64,000 bases of DNA from Mactromeris polynyma. Lineage: Eukaryota; Mollusca; Bivalvia; Venerida; Mactridae. The stretch spans positions 29,872,905-29,936,904 of the forward strand of contig JASFXZ010000005.1 in NCBI GenBank assembly GCA_032209605.1, given 5' to 3'. The notes beneath the pieces were generated by a model. The model was not told where the DNA came from and did no database searches. It saw nothing but the letters and a program-made list of their open reading frames with translations. Shown here piece by piece: positions 51,328 to 63,507 of the stretch (its first letter is position 1; each line of letters starts with the position of its first letter). The position numbers and the translations under genes are program-made.

Positions 51328-53237
51328 AAACAATGTATGTTTTCTTCTCTGTTCTGTTGGTTAAACGAATGCGTCAATAAAACCATTTGTATTATAATAT
51401 TAACATGGAAACGATTGGTATAACATCGCCGCGGCAAGTCGTGACACGAATTTCATATGAATCTCTTTTTTTAAACGAGAAATACAGTCAACAAGATGGG
51501 CGTTGGAACTGGAAGGCGTTGCTCTTGTCAGTTTAAGTCAATACTAACGACACTGTGTGTCGGTGCCTGGGCTTTTACGTAGTAACATGATAACCAAATA
51601 ATGATTGTCAACGTTGTATTAGTTGTTGGCATTAGTTTCAAGCTGGTATTATTGTTCCATGTTGAACATTTGCGTATTGAATAAAACCCATAATAGACTT
51701 TCTCATCCGTACTTTCCGGTTTGTAAATTGTTGCACACGCCTGAGCGAACACAGGTATTTAGCAATTAGTGGGTGGAAGGTGCTCTGTATAATTTGTAAA
51801 GTTTTCACAGTCATTATAAAAATCTAATTAAGAGTGAAACTGACATGATGAGTTAATTTGTCTCATGATATTTTAAGTATTAACTAAACGACACCTGTCG
51901 AAAATGAATACACAACAGTTAGATAGGATCTCTAAACGTCAATCTGTGTAGGTAGTCAATAATTGCTCACGTTCCATGCGTTGGTAAGTCACCCGCATAA
52001 TGCAAAATAACCCACGCACTATCCAATGTCAGAATATCCTGATTTCATTTAAATGATAAATAACATTGTATTGGAATCATTATCGGGATCACTAAATGCG
52101 AACGCCACCCATCTATTCATATACAAAAATGTACTTTCAAAAAATAATCGTGTTCAATGGCTTTCTGACTTGCATCATGGCATTTCCGGTGCCGATTCTG
52201 TTGCTAAGATACATTATGACAACATTTATGACAACATCCAGCACAAACATTGCGTATAATTAAACTTTTCTATGCTCAGTCATAAAAGAAAGTGTGCATG
52301 ACGCGCTGTTACTTTGTAACAACTTAAATTATATTGGTCGATGTAATACAGATAACAAAAAATATTAAAAAATGAACTGATTTGTCTGTTTAGTATCACT
52401 GTTTCAATATTTGTTTTATATATAACATGTTAATGCAACAACAACATTTTTATTAATTATTTCATCCATCAATAAACTAAATACAATGCATGTTCTATGT
52501 CACTACACACACACATCTAGTTAAGATGTTAACAAGAAACTAATCAACAGTAATGGTTGTTATAACGAAATTTCGTTGTACGGATATAACAAAGTTTGGA
52601 TATAACGAAGTAAATCTCCAGGTCCCCAGAAATTCGTTATAAGCGTGCACCACTGTATACCACCAGATAGAAAGTAAACTTATCTTTCAGTTGGTACAAA
52701 ATATGTTCATGTTTAGCCCACATTGTATCGAAAAATGTCCACATTATCCAATACACACTTTCTTTTTTGACTCGTCATACAGTCGAGATGGTGTTACCAT
52801 CTTAATGTTGCATAACATAATTAATTTCATTTTTAATATTAGTGCATATTCATGTTTATAGAGCTTCTCTTGATTACAAATGTATTCGTTGCCAAGCTTT
52901 AAAGCAGCATTAAGGTTTAAAAAAGAACAAAATTATACATTTAGAGTAGTAGCAAATCCACGAAAACGGTGCTCCAATTTGGAGTACAAACCTCTATATA
53001 CAAGGACAAACTCTTTCCCATATTAAAAATAGACCAGTCAATAAGTACAATAAAATCTCACTTAAATACCACCTTGATAATAAGACCACCTCGAAATAAA
53101 TGATTTCGAACTATAATTTAAAATATTATTTATTAAAGCATGTTTATAAAGAATACCATTGAGACATTTAAAAACTGTGTTATATCAGTTGTTTGCTTTA
53201 TTCATAATGTGCAAAATAAGCATTAGGGATTTTAAAT
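51328..53237. other. Intergenic, apart from the MITE at 52548
   Basis: The open frame at 52053-52259 (68 residues) and the minus-strand frame at 51528-51752 have no recognisable domain. At 53045-53110 ACTTAAATACCACCTTGATA is another repeat-like sequence. Confidence 0.4.
52548..52655. mobile_element. Short mariner/pogo-like MITE
   Basis: CAGTAATGGTTGTTATAACG at the left; the reverse complement of the right end is CAGTGGTGCACGCTTATAAC then GAA; TA follows the right end. The interior has further ATATAACGAA repeats. Confidence 0.6.
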
Positions 53238-53269
53238 GTGTTCCTAATATCCACGTTTTCTTTATACTG

Positions 53270-53515
53270 GTCAGTTTTCTTTATATCAGAGTTCTTTAAA
53301 TCAGAGTTCTTTAAATCAGAGTTATTTATATCAGAGTTCTTTATATCAGAGTTCTTTATATCTATGTTCTTTATATCAGAATTCTTAAAATCATTGTTAA
53401 TTTTATCAGTGTTCTTTATATTAGAGTTCTTTAAGACTTTATATCAGAGTTCTTTAAATCAGAGTTCTTTATATCAGAGTTCTTTATATCAGTGCTCTTA
53501 ATATCAGTGCTCTTA
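53270..53515. repeat. ~15 bp tandem repeat
   Basis: Degenerate units TATCAGAGTTCTTTA, about 16 of them. The 15-base period leaves an open frame with an SEFFI-type repeat that is not a credible protein. Confidence 0.92.
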
Positions 53516-55929
53516 ATAAGCAAATTTTATTGCATAATTTAATTCCACAGTAAGGGACACACTCTTGGCCATTTCGATTCTGTGATATAGAAATGTCGTA
53601 ATATTGGTATGACAATGAGACTGCAAACGTGCCTCAGATTCTACGTTCAGTCAAAGTAATGATGTTCCGATGTTTATTGTTTTGTTTCTCATATGTAATA
53701 GTTACTATTCAGTTTAATTTTGATATGATTGAAGGTAATAATTATAATGTCTTTGTACACTATTTCGACTGTAGTTTAATAATATATTGTATATATTCTT
53801 ACATATGACGAATATGCTTGTATAGTATCTTATAATTCTTATAAGAATGACTTTGCGCAGTGTTTTATCTTCTTTATTGTCTATGTATATACTATTATTT
53901 TACAAAGATAATAATAATAATAATGATAATAATAACGACTTAATTTAAAGAGGCAACACAGTTGGGCGAGCATAGTCTTCCATGTGAGCCTCTATAAAAA
54001 TATCGGGCTCGTACGGGATTTGAACCAGCGACCTTAAGCGAGAATCATACCCCTAGACCAACGAGCCGTAGATATGAAAGGTGATACTTTAATAAATAAA
54101 TAGATACATACTCTTGCTATATCACTCTTGTAGCGGCATGTAATGTGACGAAAACGGGCGTATTAGTTGGGGAAGTACAAATTACAACAATTGTCAAGGA
54201 TGCATTTTAATCGAGATGAACTATTACAACGATACAAAGTACATCTTTTCACTAGTAATCACCCGTCGATCCTAGTCAGTACAATACGTTGACGTATATC
54301 GGACAGGTTTAATGAACTATATGGTAGGGCCTATGCTTGTTAATATATTCATACGTCAATTAAATACTACATTGTACTGGTATGACGATAGCCGGTTGTA
54401 TTCTTGAATGGAAAAACTATCATTACCCTATACGGAAAGTAATTGGGTAATTTGAGGTTATTTTCTAACATAATATGTATACCATTCCGTGCTATCAACA
54501 CATTATGAAATATGATACCAAGCATTTACCGTACCCAGTGCACTACCTTCATATATCATATACCGTAAAGATAGTATGACTAATACTTGACAGTCCAATG
54601 AAAGCATTACTGCACTGTGGTCGCCGATTTCTACTGTTTTGCCGCCATCCGTCGTTAGTTTGCGGTTGGCCGTGCATATCATACATTCTAGTCCTCGATA
54701 CAACAACCATTCATGTTTTCGAGTTCTCGGGTATTCATTTTGCAGTCACAAAGCAGAGTGAATGAGTAGCTACCTCGTATGATTCTAACTCGAAACTTAC
54801 AATCGTATGCATTGTACCATGTCAACCAACAGAAGATACCATGAACAAATTATATTTTCTTCATTGGATTTTTTTCAGCTTAGCTGTATAATATTGATTT
54901 TGACCTACATTTTAGACCAATTAAAGGTTGTACATAAAAGTGCGTTGTTTAATTATGCAACATATTCGTCGATTTAATTGGTTCATATTTTAAGCGGAGA
55001 GGCACCAAAAGGGGAGTCTCGAAAATATACATGTAATTAACTTTTTATAAAGTCTTTATTAAATTTAATGCAAGAAACTTATTAAGTAGATGGTATATGT
55101 TTATTTTTCATTTTTTTTATGATTTCAAAGTTTTCAGTAATTTATCGTTGAAAGACACTACTTTTCCTGCCGCGTACCCCTCTGGCAAATAATGTAAAAC
55201 ACCGTTGTATCTACGCCGTTAAACTTTTTTAAAGGTATTCCTTGTTATATATTTGTTCTTCTAGGCATTTCTAAAAACTTGATTATGAGAAATATGAACT
55301 AAATGACCTTATCAAGGTACAAATGCTGATAATCGTCATAATTTTGAAGTGGTCCACTTTTTACCCATTTACAAATTATTTTTCGCTAGAATAAATTACA
55401 TTCAAATAACTATGACGTAAACAAGTAGATTATATGCTCGTACGTGGAAACAGGGCGAAAAACGGAGCACAGGAAAATGTCATATTCATAAAGCAGGTCA
55501 TTGCCCCTACAGCTCCCTAGGATACAAATAAAACTAAAAATGAACAAGATAAACAATAAAGACAAAAGGTAAGGCGATGGAGGAACATCACAGGTCTGCA
55601 TGACAATATAATATGAAGAGAAACCCTACGTTAATAGATTAATAGTGAAGGTTTTTTATATTTACAATGTACGAGTATTACCGATCCACCCTGACACGAG
55701 TTTTGTAAGTTCGTCTAACCCTGTTTTTGTATTGATATATTTTACCAAGAATCAGGCTCATGCACACGTTTTGACAATGGGTATACGTTTAAACGTTTGT
55801 GCTGCCATTACATGTCAAAAGTTGTCAGAGAACTAAACATGTTATGCAAGTACGTTCCAAGAGTTTCAAGAACTTTTTGGTTGTAAGAACCATCGAATGG
55901 CTACAATAACATACTAAAATAATCAACAA
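53516..55929. other. Intergenic, one tRNA relic and one doubtful exon
   Basis: A short AAT-type microsatellite lies near 53910. A slightly more GC-rich minus-strand open stretch at 54575-54735 reads LECMICTANRKLTTDGGKTV, a possible lost exon, unrecognised. Confidence 0.4.
54006..54067 (-). pseudogene. Truncated tRNA-Pro relic
   Basis: The minus strand begins GGCTCGTTGGTCTAGGGGTA and ends with a matching ACGAGCC acceptor arm, with TGGTTCAAATCCC as T arm. This is the eukaryotic tRNA-Pro sequence, but about 10 bases covering the 3' side of the anticodon stem, variable loop and 5' side of the T stem are missing (62 instead of 72 bases), so it cannot fold normally. Confidence 0.75.
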
Positions 55930-57310
55930 TTGAGTACACGACCTATATCTAGAGACTTGAACAACCTTCAATAGTCTCCAGGGACCATCTGTTGACTGCA
56001 ATAACCCACAATAGGCTACTCAAGCCATTTACTGGTAACAAAACTATATATCGGTTGCAAGAATACGCTGCGAGAACCACCAGTAGGGTACGAAACTCTC
56101 AAGAGTCTGCTGCAACCTTCAATAGGCTTGACGGACCATCGATTGATTGCAAGACCCATAAATATGCCATATAAACATATTGGCTTCTATGACAATCTAT
56201 TGACTGTAAGACCCATAAATATGCCATATAAACATATTGGCTTCTATGACAATCTATTGACTGCAAGACCCATACATATGCCATATAAACATATTGGCTT
56301 CTATAACAATCTATTGACTGCAATATCCATAAATAGGTCATATAAACATATTGGCTACTATGCCAATATATATTGACTGCAAAACATATATATATGTCAT
56401 ATAAACCAATTGGCTCTATGACAATATATTGACTGCAATACCCATAAATATGCCGTATGAACCTATTGGTTCCTATGACAATCTCTTGACAGCACGACCC
56501 ATAAATATGCCATATAAACCTATTGGTTCCTATGACAATATCTTGACTGCAAGACCCATAAATATGCCATATAAACCTATTTGTTCGTATGACAATCTCT
56601 TGACTGCAAGACCCATAAAGATGCCATATAAACCTATTGGTTCCTATGACAATATCTTGACTGCAAGACCCATAAAAATGCCTTATAAACCTATTGGTTC
56701 CCATGACAATAGCTTGACTGCAAGACCCATAAATATGCCATATAAACCTATAGGTTCCTATGACAATATCGTGACAGTAAGACCCATAAATATGTCATAC
56801 AACCTATTGGTTCCTATGACAATAGCTTGACTGCAAGACCCATAAGTATGCCATATAAACCCATTGGCTCTATGACAATCTATTGACTGCAAGACCCATA
56901 AATATGCCATATAAACCCATTGGCTCTATGACAATCTATTGACTGCAAGACCCATAAATATGCCATATAAACCCATTGGCTCTATGACAATAGCTTGACT
57001 GCAAGACCCATAAATATGCCATATAAACCCATTGGCTCTATGACAATCTATTGACTGCAAGACCCATAAATATGCCATATAAACCCATTGGCTCTATGAC
57101 AATAGCTTGACTGCAAGACCCATAAATATGCCATATAAACCCATTGGCTCTATGACAATCTATTGACTGCAAGACCCATAAATATGCCATATAAACCCAT
57201 TGGCTCTATGACAATCTATTGACTGCGAGACCCATAAATATGCCATATAAACCCATTGGCTCTATGACAATCTATTGACTGCGAGACCCACATTAGGCTA
57301 CATAAACCCT
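55930..57310. repeat. 57/56 bp satellite array, ~21 clear units plus degenerate flanks
   Basis: Unit: GACTGCAAGACCCATAAATA, TGCCATATAAACC(C/T)ATTGG, then CTCTATGACAATCTATT. Units before about 56400 and at 56430-56830 are mostly 57 bp (TTCCTATGA or GCTTCTATGA); from about 56830 they are 56 bp and almost identical. Older, diverged units lie at 55930-56140 and after 57290. Long open frames on both strands come from the 57 bp period. Confidence 0.96.
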
Positions 57311-57986
57311 CTTTTGATTGTAAGAAAAACTCACTGGGCTTAGAGAATCATCTTTGGGCAGCAATTCTTTACATTATCACTAGGAAACTCATATTATCTT
57401 TAGTATACTTTCAGTTTTCTTTATGTTTGCTGGACCGACTGCAAAGTCCATATTTGTGTATGTTTAGGGTAAGAATTCACAAGAGATCGGAAAACAGAAA
57501 AAAAATTAAACAGAAACAAACCAGACCAGGCTGGATGTTTGAGTAATGTAAGTTTAGATTGACAGATCTACTTTCACTTAGTGTGGAAAATCTATACAGC
57601 ATGGCAACAGTGATACCCACCCGAAGCTAAAAAATGATCAGCACAATATTGGTCTATTGTTCATCTCAAATACGTATTTACATTTCTATGATTAAGTGAC
57701 GATTACCAATATTGGCCATCTATAATATTGCCTATGTATTGGTAGCTACGTGAGTCCATTTATTGACAACAATAGAAGAAATGGTTATCTATTCATTCAG
57801 TAACATGATGCTTCACCGACGGTGAAAACTGTTAATTCATCTATCACAGTACCCATGTTATTGCGAACACATGTATACCGCAGATATTTGTTGTACTGAT
57901 TGGGCGATATAAATTGCTAATCCGCCCATTTCCTAGTTCCAAGTATAGTTTCATATCCGGGAGCAGTCATTCTCTATTAGGCGTTG
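57311..57986. other. Intergenic, nothing supported before the promoter-like block
   Basis: Unremarkable single-copy-looking DNA. Confidence 0.35.
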
Positions 57987-58137
57987 TGACGTCACTAGGC
58001 ACGGATAGATTGTCAGTCCATTCGTCCAAAGCATTTTGGTATCTGCGAAGAAAATCCTTATAAGGCATCGTCGGCTCGTATCTAGAAGCAAATATTTCAT
58101 TTTAGTTGGAAACACGAGGTTTAAAAAACAGTTTCAG
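57987..58137 (+). promoter_or_regulatory. CRE + CArG promoter-like block with 5' splice donor
   Basis: TGACGTCA at 57987-57994 is a perfect CRE. CCTTATAAGG at 58056-58065 is a perfect CArG box (SRF site) that could also serve as a TATA-like element. About 70 bases later TTTCAG|GTAAGAAAT gives a strong donor (exon end 58137). This arrangement fits a non-coding first exon of a stimulus-responsive gene on the plus strand. No coding exon could be attached within the window. Confidence 0.45.
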
Positions 58138-61100
58138 GTAAGAAATTTTACATTAAGTTTTAATAATATTATTTGTTTTATTTATATGTTTGTAACATGA
58201 AATGCTTTTTTTTCAGATAATGTGCTCATGATCACATAAATATATTTTAAATATATTATTTGTACTTTCATTTAAATCACGTTTACATTTAAGTAATATC
58301 AACTAAAATCTCACGTCCAACAACTTTATTTGTAATTGAGTCTTTATATAAACATTTTAACTTTTATGAAAATATTTCGTATTTATTTTTTGATAAATGA
58401 CTTTTCTCGCTTATAATTTGAAACACCATACATGTAATATGAGAATACAGTTATATTACCATTCAGAAGAGTTAGATTAAAATCAGCCATGCATGGTAAT
58501 GTGTAGCTAAATGTAGTATTTTCAATGACTTCGTTTATAAACTGTTTAATTTTAAAATTGTTTCGTTTTCATGAAGTTGACAAGTGATTTTGCCATTATG
58601 AATTAATAAAAAAAATCTGTTTTCATGGATAATATAAAAAATAATAAAAATTAAAAATTAAGACAGTGTTGCTTAAATGTGGATATATAGTGTTTATTAC
58701 ATAAACATAATTCGTATGGAATAATTTTCTATAATTAACCAGAGTACGCATGTATGTTACTGCAACATTGTCCCTAGATGGATATTTTTCACAAGACATT
58801 CTTCTGAATAAACGTTACTTTTCGAATACCGATGAATCGCGTGAATTTAATTAATAAAATGTGTTCGGATTTCTTAATAAAATGGTTATATTCCCTCGTG
58901 TGTATTGCATATGTGAACAATTTTAGAACTTAGCTGAAAGCCTTTTTCAATGCCATCCATTTTATTCAAATCAATGTATTAGCAATATATATTTACAAGT
59001 ATATACTAGTACACTGTAAGCGATTGACATGCCATGCTTACCGCTAAAAGATAAATATGAAATACAGCTGCAATATATTATTGCGCTTCGATATTAGTAT
59101 TTGATATAATATATGATACATCGTATTTTAAATTAACTCACGAATTTAATGTGTTGTATATTATTGCTTACATCTTATTCGCGATTAAACGAACTGCAGT
59201 ACTCGTTTATAAGCATCACTGTATGGGTCTCCGCGTTCGAGGTTTTAAGGTTTTCCCAAACCGCAGCGGGTTAGAATCCCATCTGGCACGTGACAGGTAT
59301 AACAGAACCTATCCACGGCATTGTCTTATAGAAGCTCGATGGCTCCGTTCTGCATATATGTGAAATGTTCTGTGTGCTCCTGCATTGTTATAACAATATA
59401 GACTTTAATAAAACTCGGCACAACTGGATGCAGTGGCTGACAACAATTATTCAGACAAAATTTCGTTCGTTTTGGTTCAATGAATACAAAAGGGTTGTAA
59501 ATACAAAATATATAATTTTCGCGAATTTCATGTCTAAGAGTTTCCGTTTTACAATGTTTGTGAATAAGGCCGAAGGTATGCGGCTGCGATTTTCCTCTAA
59601 TCAAATAGCTTGAAAAGTCACCACGTGACACTGCTGCTTATATTAAGTCCCGTGATAAAAACAAAATCACACAAAATACAAATTACAAAACATACGATTG
59701 TAAGTTTAAATTACATAAAGTATTCTCTATTTTATCCAAAACGGAGATTACCTATATTTTCAATTTCATTTTATGAAAATAATCACACAAAGTTAACTGC
59801 ATAAATAAGAAAGCAAACACTATTTATTTAGAATTTTTCTTTCACAAAATAAATTCACAAAGCATTCTGATACTTAAACTGGACATTATACCGATGTGTT
59901 CAAGTTTGGCAGCAATACTCTGATTATGACTATCACATGTGTTTAGAATACCAATTGCAAAACGTCAGAAGTAATCCGGCGAAAAAAGAACAATTAATTG
60001 TTGTTTTGGTCATTTGATAAGAATTTCAAATTTAACTTTATCTTAGAGATGTGATTTCAACCTTCTTGTTTTAGCAAGATATATTTAGACTATGTCAAGA
60101 AATATATTTGTACAGAATCAAATTATTTCAAAGAAATTCTTAATATTTATATCACCAAAGAATTAATCGGAGTACGTATACCTATGATGATTGAGAGCAC
60201 ATGTTTTCTGGCAAGAAATATATATATACAATATATATCGCATTTTTAAAAGAACACATTATATCCCGAACCCCATAACGTGTTTTTCGTCTTGAAGTTG
60301 TACCCTCCTGAGATACTTATTACATACGGGGTTATGGAACTGCATTTTATTTAAGTTAGGCCTAAAAAAAAATATCTGTGTTTCGGGTAACCCGACCCTA
60401 CCTGTCGAAAAATCCCGACCCTAGAGTTTGTTACGACCCTGCAGAATATTTTTTTCGATTTTTAATTGTTTTTGAAATGTGCATTCCAGAACAATATAAG
60501 ATCTCGGAAAGGCGGTTTCAACGATACCAAATGCTCACAACCGCCAAATCTTGAATTAATGAGTTCTGGAAATAAGGCGACGATATTGTAATATCATTCT
60601 GTATTGCATTTACAAATCGGGTATAGGATAAATTTAGGTGATAGTTTTATGTGTTTGGGGTTGGACCTAATTTCTTTCCTCGGTGTGACATAGAATGTAT
60701 TGCAGGATCATGATTTTTGATTGTTTATGGAACAAACAGTACAATAATATCAAGTATCATGAATGTATCGTTATTTATAGACGATACACATTCAATAAAT
60801 GTGAAGTTATCTGATCTAGTGTCATATTGCAAAGATTTGTATCAATACGACATTGAACGTGACACACAAATCATGACATGTGATGCGGGCGGACATACAG
60901 ATATAGAAACCAAGTTTATTTATACATTTCATCAATGCAACACCATTCCCTGGTGTGTATGGAACAGAATTTTCATTTTAATCAAACTGCTTATCAACAT
61001 ATTTAAAAAAGTGTCCGTTGGTTACAGCGTATATACTGTAAATACTGCGTTGTATAGAAATGATACATATTTCTGGAACTCAATTCATATTAAATAGGCC

Positions 61101-61414
61101 TAGTTCGTGGATATTATTTGAGTTCTACGCATTTGTACGTATTTTATGTAATATTTCCCCTGTAGACCTATTGTATCTACTATGTAGATCGAATCAATGT
61201 TTCAGTAGGCGTTTATAATATATGTAATTGTTGTGACTTGTGTGGATAATCGGATCATTTCAATTTTTAGTAAATTTAGTACACGTTACAATATACATGT
61301 ATTTTCTGGTGGTTTGACTGTTGTTCGATTTTTGTCATACACATTTTCCTGTCTTTAACTTATTCTCTGAGAATAAAATTGTTAATAATAATGTCAAGGT
61401 CAAAGCAGTTCAAG
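58138..61414. other. AT-rich DNA, possible first intron of an unseen gene
   Basis: A B-box-like GGGTTAGAATCCC at about 59269-59281 marks a decayed SINE. The plus-strand open frame ending at 61097 (about 126 codons from 60717) has mixed composition (YCKDLYQYDIERDTQIMTCD) and is the only one here that might be an exon, but no family is recognised. Confidence 0.35.
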
Positions 61415-61532
61415 GCACACCCGGTAAGCTCAGTCGGAAGAACACTCGACTGCCAATCAGGAGATCGTAGGTGTGAACGTTTTGTGAGTCGTATGTTATT
61501 CCTGACAGTTTGACTGAAGATAATATATCCAA
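61415..61532 (+). mobile_element. tRNA-derived SINE (family B), uninterrupted copy
   Basis: GGTAAGCTCAGTCGGAAGAA is A-box-like and GGTGTGAACG sits where the B box is expected. The body TTATTCCTGACAGTTTGACT then GAAGATA is shared with 21085-21110. Confidence 0.6.
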
Positions 61533-61559
61533 AGTAATGTGTCCTCAATCGCTGATTTA

Positions 61560-61835
61560 TGTGGATATGTTCACAACAGCTAGTGGATGAATATGTTGGG
61601 AGCGGGAGGTCGAAGGTTCGAATCCCGGTAGAGGTCCGTTCTAATATGGCCGGTTAGTGAGCCGCAAGCAAGTTAAATAATGGTTATTGTGTGCCTACCT
61701 GCCTAGTGCCTGGCATTAAAGGATAGGAATCGGGATGTAAATGTGCTCAGAAACTATGTCTCATAAGTCAGAAATGACTGGTCCTTTAAGTAGGGGTGAC
61801 ACTATAGGCCCTAATAAATAAACACTTTTATTAGT
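61560..61835 (+). mobile_element. tRNA-derived SINE (family A)
   Basis: Exact B box GGTTCGAATCC at 61614-61624, body with TGGCCGGTTAGTGAGCCGC and TGCCTGGCATTAAAGGATAG, and an AATAAATAAA-type tail near 61815. Relative on the minus strand at 1745-1885. Confidence 0.65.
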
Positions 61836-62578
61836 ACTGGTTGGTAACCCAGGAACACTGGTCCGAGCCCAAATGATCGCCGTGTGTAAGCGAAAGCACA
61901 AGCCCGACGATAGAAAGCAGTTCAAACCATCAAGTATAACTATTGTTGAGCACTAGGTGCAGCATAAAAATAAGAACAGTTCCCCTTCTTTGTGGATAAG
62001 AAAACTGTTGTTTTGTATAGAATACTAAATCCATACCGAAATTCCTCTTTGTACTCCAGAGTAAGTATGCATGTTTTTGGTATTAATTCAGTGAAATCGA
62101 AGTGTCTGCTACGTGTAGTTTGTTGCAATTCCATTTCTACGATCACGTGACAAAGAGACAACGTCATCCAACCGATTTCGCGAAATGGTGGGTGATTTCA
62201 GAGCTTTGGATTAAGAATGACATCTAGTGACTAACTGTATCCGTCAGAAAACAGACACTGAGGAAATTAAGATTTCTCAAAATTCGTAATTAGTTAATGT
62301 CAAGGATTTCCAATCTAAGTACCACATGACATTTGCTTTAATCTTCTAATACCGACATGACAGCAGACAGTCATCTTGGACAATATTTCATTAGCACACG
62401 GTATTGGTGGAGGCGTTCCGAGTTTCAGACACGTCTAAAACCCGCACATACGTATAATAATTCATTGTCGTTTGACAAACGTCTTAACTCTAATTATGAC
62501 ATGTCATCAATGGTGATTGAATTGTCATTGCATCCATTCGATTTCGTTGCACACACAAATATAGACATTAAACAATTA

Positions 62579-62790
62579 ATAGGGGACTTAGCGGTCGAGT
62601 GGTTATGATGGCTGACTTCAAATCACTTTGCCATCAACGCTTCATATGTAAGGATACTATCAAGCTGGCCTATGGTAGGTCGGAAGTTCTACACAGTTGT
62701 GAGTCTCTGCCTAAAATAATGCTAATATCAGCACCTGGGGTCTATCACTTGGGGTTACGCAATTCTAATGGCCCTTGCTTTGAATAAATG
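62579..62790 (+). mobile_element. tRNA-headed SINE, Leu/Ser-type head
   Basis: GCGGTCGAGTGGTTATGATG then GCTGACTTCAAATCA resembles the D and anticodon arms of a tRNA-Leu/Ser. An unrelated 3' body (GCACCTGGGGTCTATCAC) and an AATAAATG tail follow. Head similar to 12395-12568. Confidence 0.5.
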
Positions 62791-62877
62791 TATTATTAGC
62801 ATCATTCAGACTAACAGATATAGACTGCAGCCTATTATAAAAGTATTGCTTACGGACAAACATTTTTTCTTTCGAAA

Positions 62878-63507
62878 GCTAGCGGCCCGTGTGTACGGTT
62901 TGTGGCTCTAGCTAGTGGCCGGTGTGTACGGTTTGTGGCTCTAGCTAGCGGCCCGTGTGTACGGTTTGTGGCTCTAGCTAGCGGCCCGTGTGTACGGTTT
63001 GTGGCTCTAGCTACCGGCCCGTGTGTACGGTTTGTGGCTCTAGCTAGCGGCCCGTGTGTACGGTTTATGGCTCTAGCTAGCGGCCCGTGTGTACAGTTTG
63101 TGGCTCTAGCTAGCGGCCCGTGTGTACGGTTTGTGGCTCTAGCTAGCGGCCGGTGTGTACGGTTTGTGGCTCTAGCTTGCGGCCCGTGTGTACGGTTTGT
63201 GGCTCTAGCTAGCGGCCCGTGTGTACAGTTTGTGGCTCTAGCTAGCGGCCCGTGTGTACGGTTTGTGGCTCTAGCTACCGGCCCGTGTGTACGGTTTGTG
63301 GCTCTAGCTAGCGGCCCGTGTGTACGGTTTGTGGCTCTAGCTACCGGCCCGTGTGTACGGTTTGTGGCTCTAGCTACCGGTCCGTGTGTACGGTTTGTGG
63401 CTCTAGCTAGCGGCCTGTGTGTATGGTTTGTGGCTCTAGCTAGCGGCCCGTGTGTACGGTTTGTGGCTCTAGCTACCGGCCCGTTTGCACGGTTTGTGGC
63501 TCTAGCT
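62878..63507. repeat. 33 bp minisatellite, ~19 copies
   Basis: Unit GCTAGCGGCCCGTGTGTACG then GTTTGTGGCTCTA, GC-rich in AT-rich DNA. Variants: GCTAGCGG, GCTACCGG, GCTAGTGG, GCTTGCGG. The period is 11 codons, so one frame is open throughout (ALASGPCVRFV per unit), but there is no start context, exon boundary or flanking coding sequence. Confidence 0.96.

Noticed and set aside
53238..53501. 87-codon SEFF-repeat frame
   Set aside because: Translation of a 15 bp tandem repeat.
56099..56830. Opposed open frames of 201 and 133 codons
   Set aside because: Result of the 57 bp period of the satellite; lost where units become 56 bp.
60352..60470. Repeat pair with 40320-40400
   Set aside because: Shared GACCCT and AATATTTTTTTCGA blocks are suggestive but alignment by eye is too weak to define an element.
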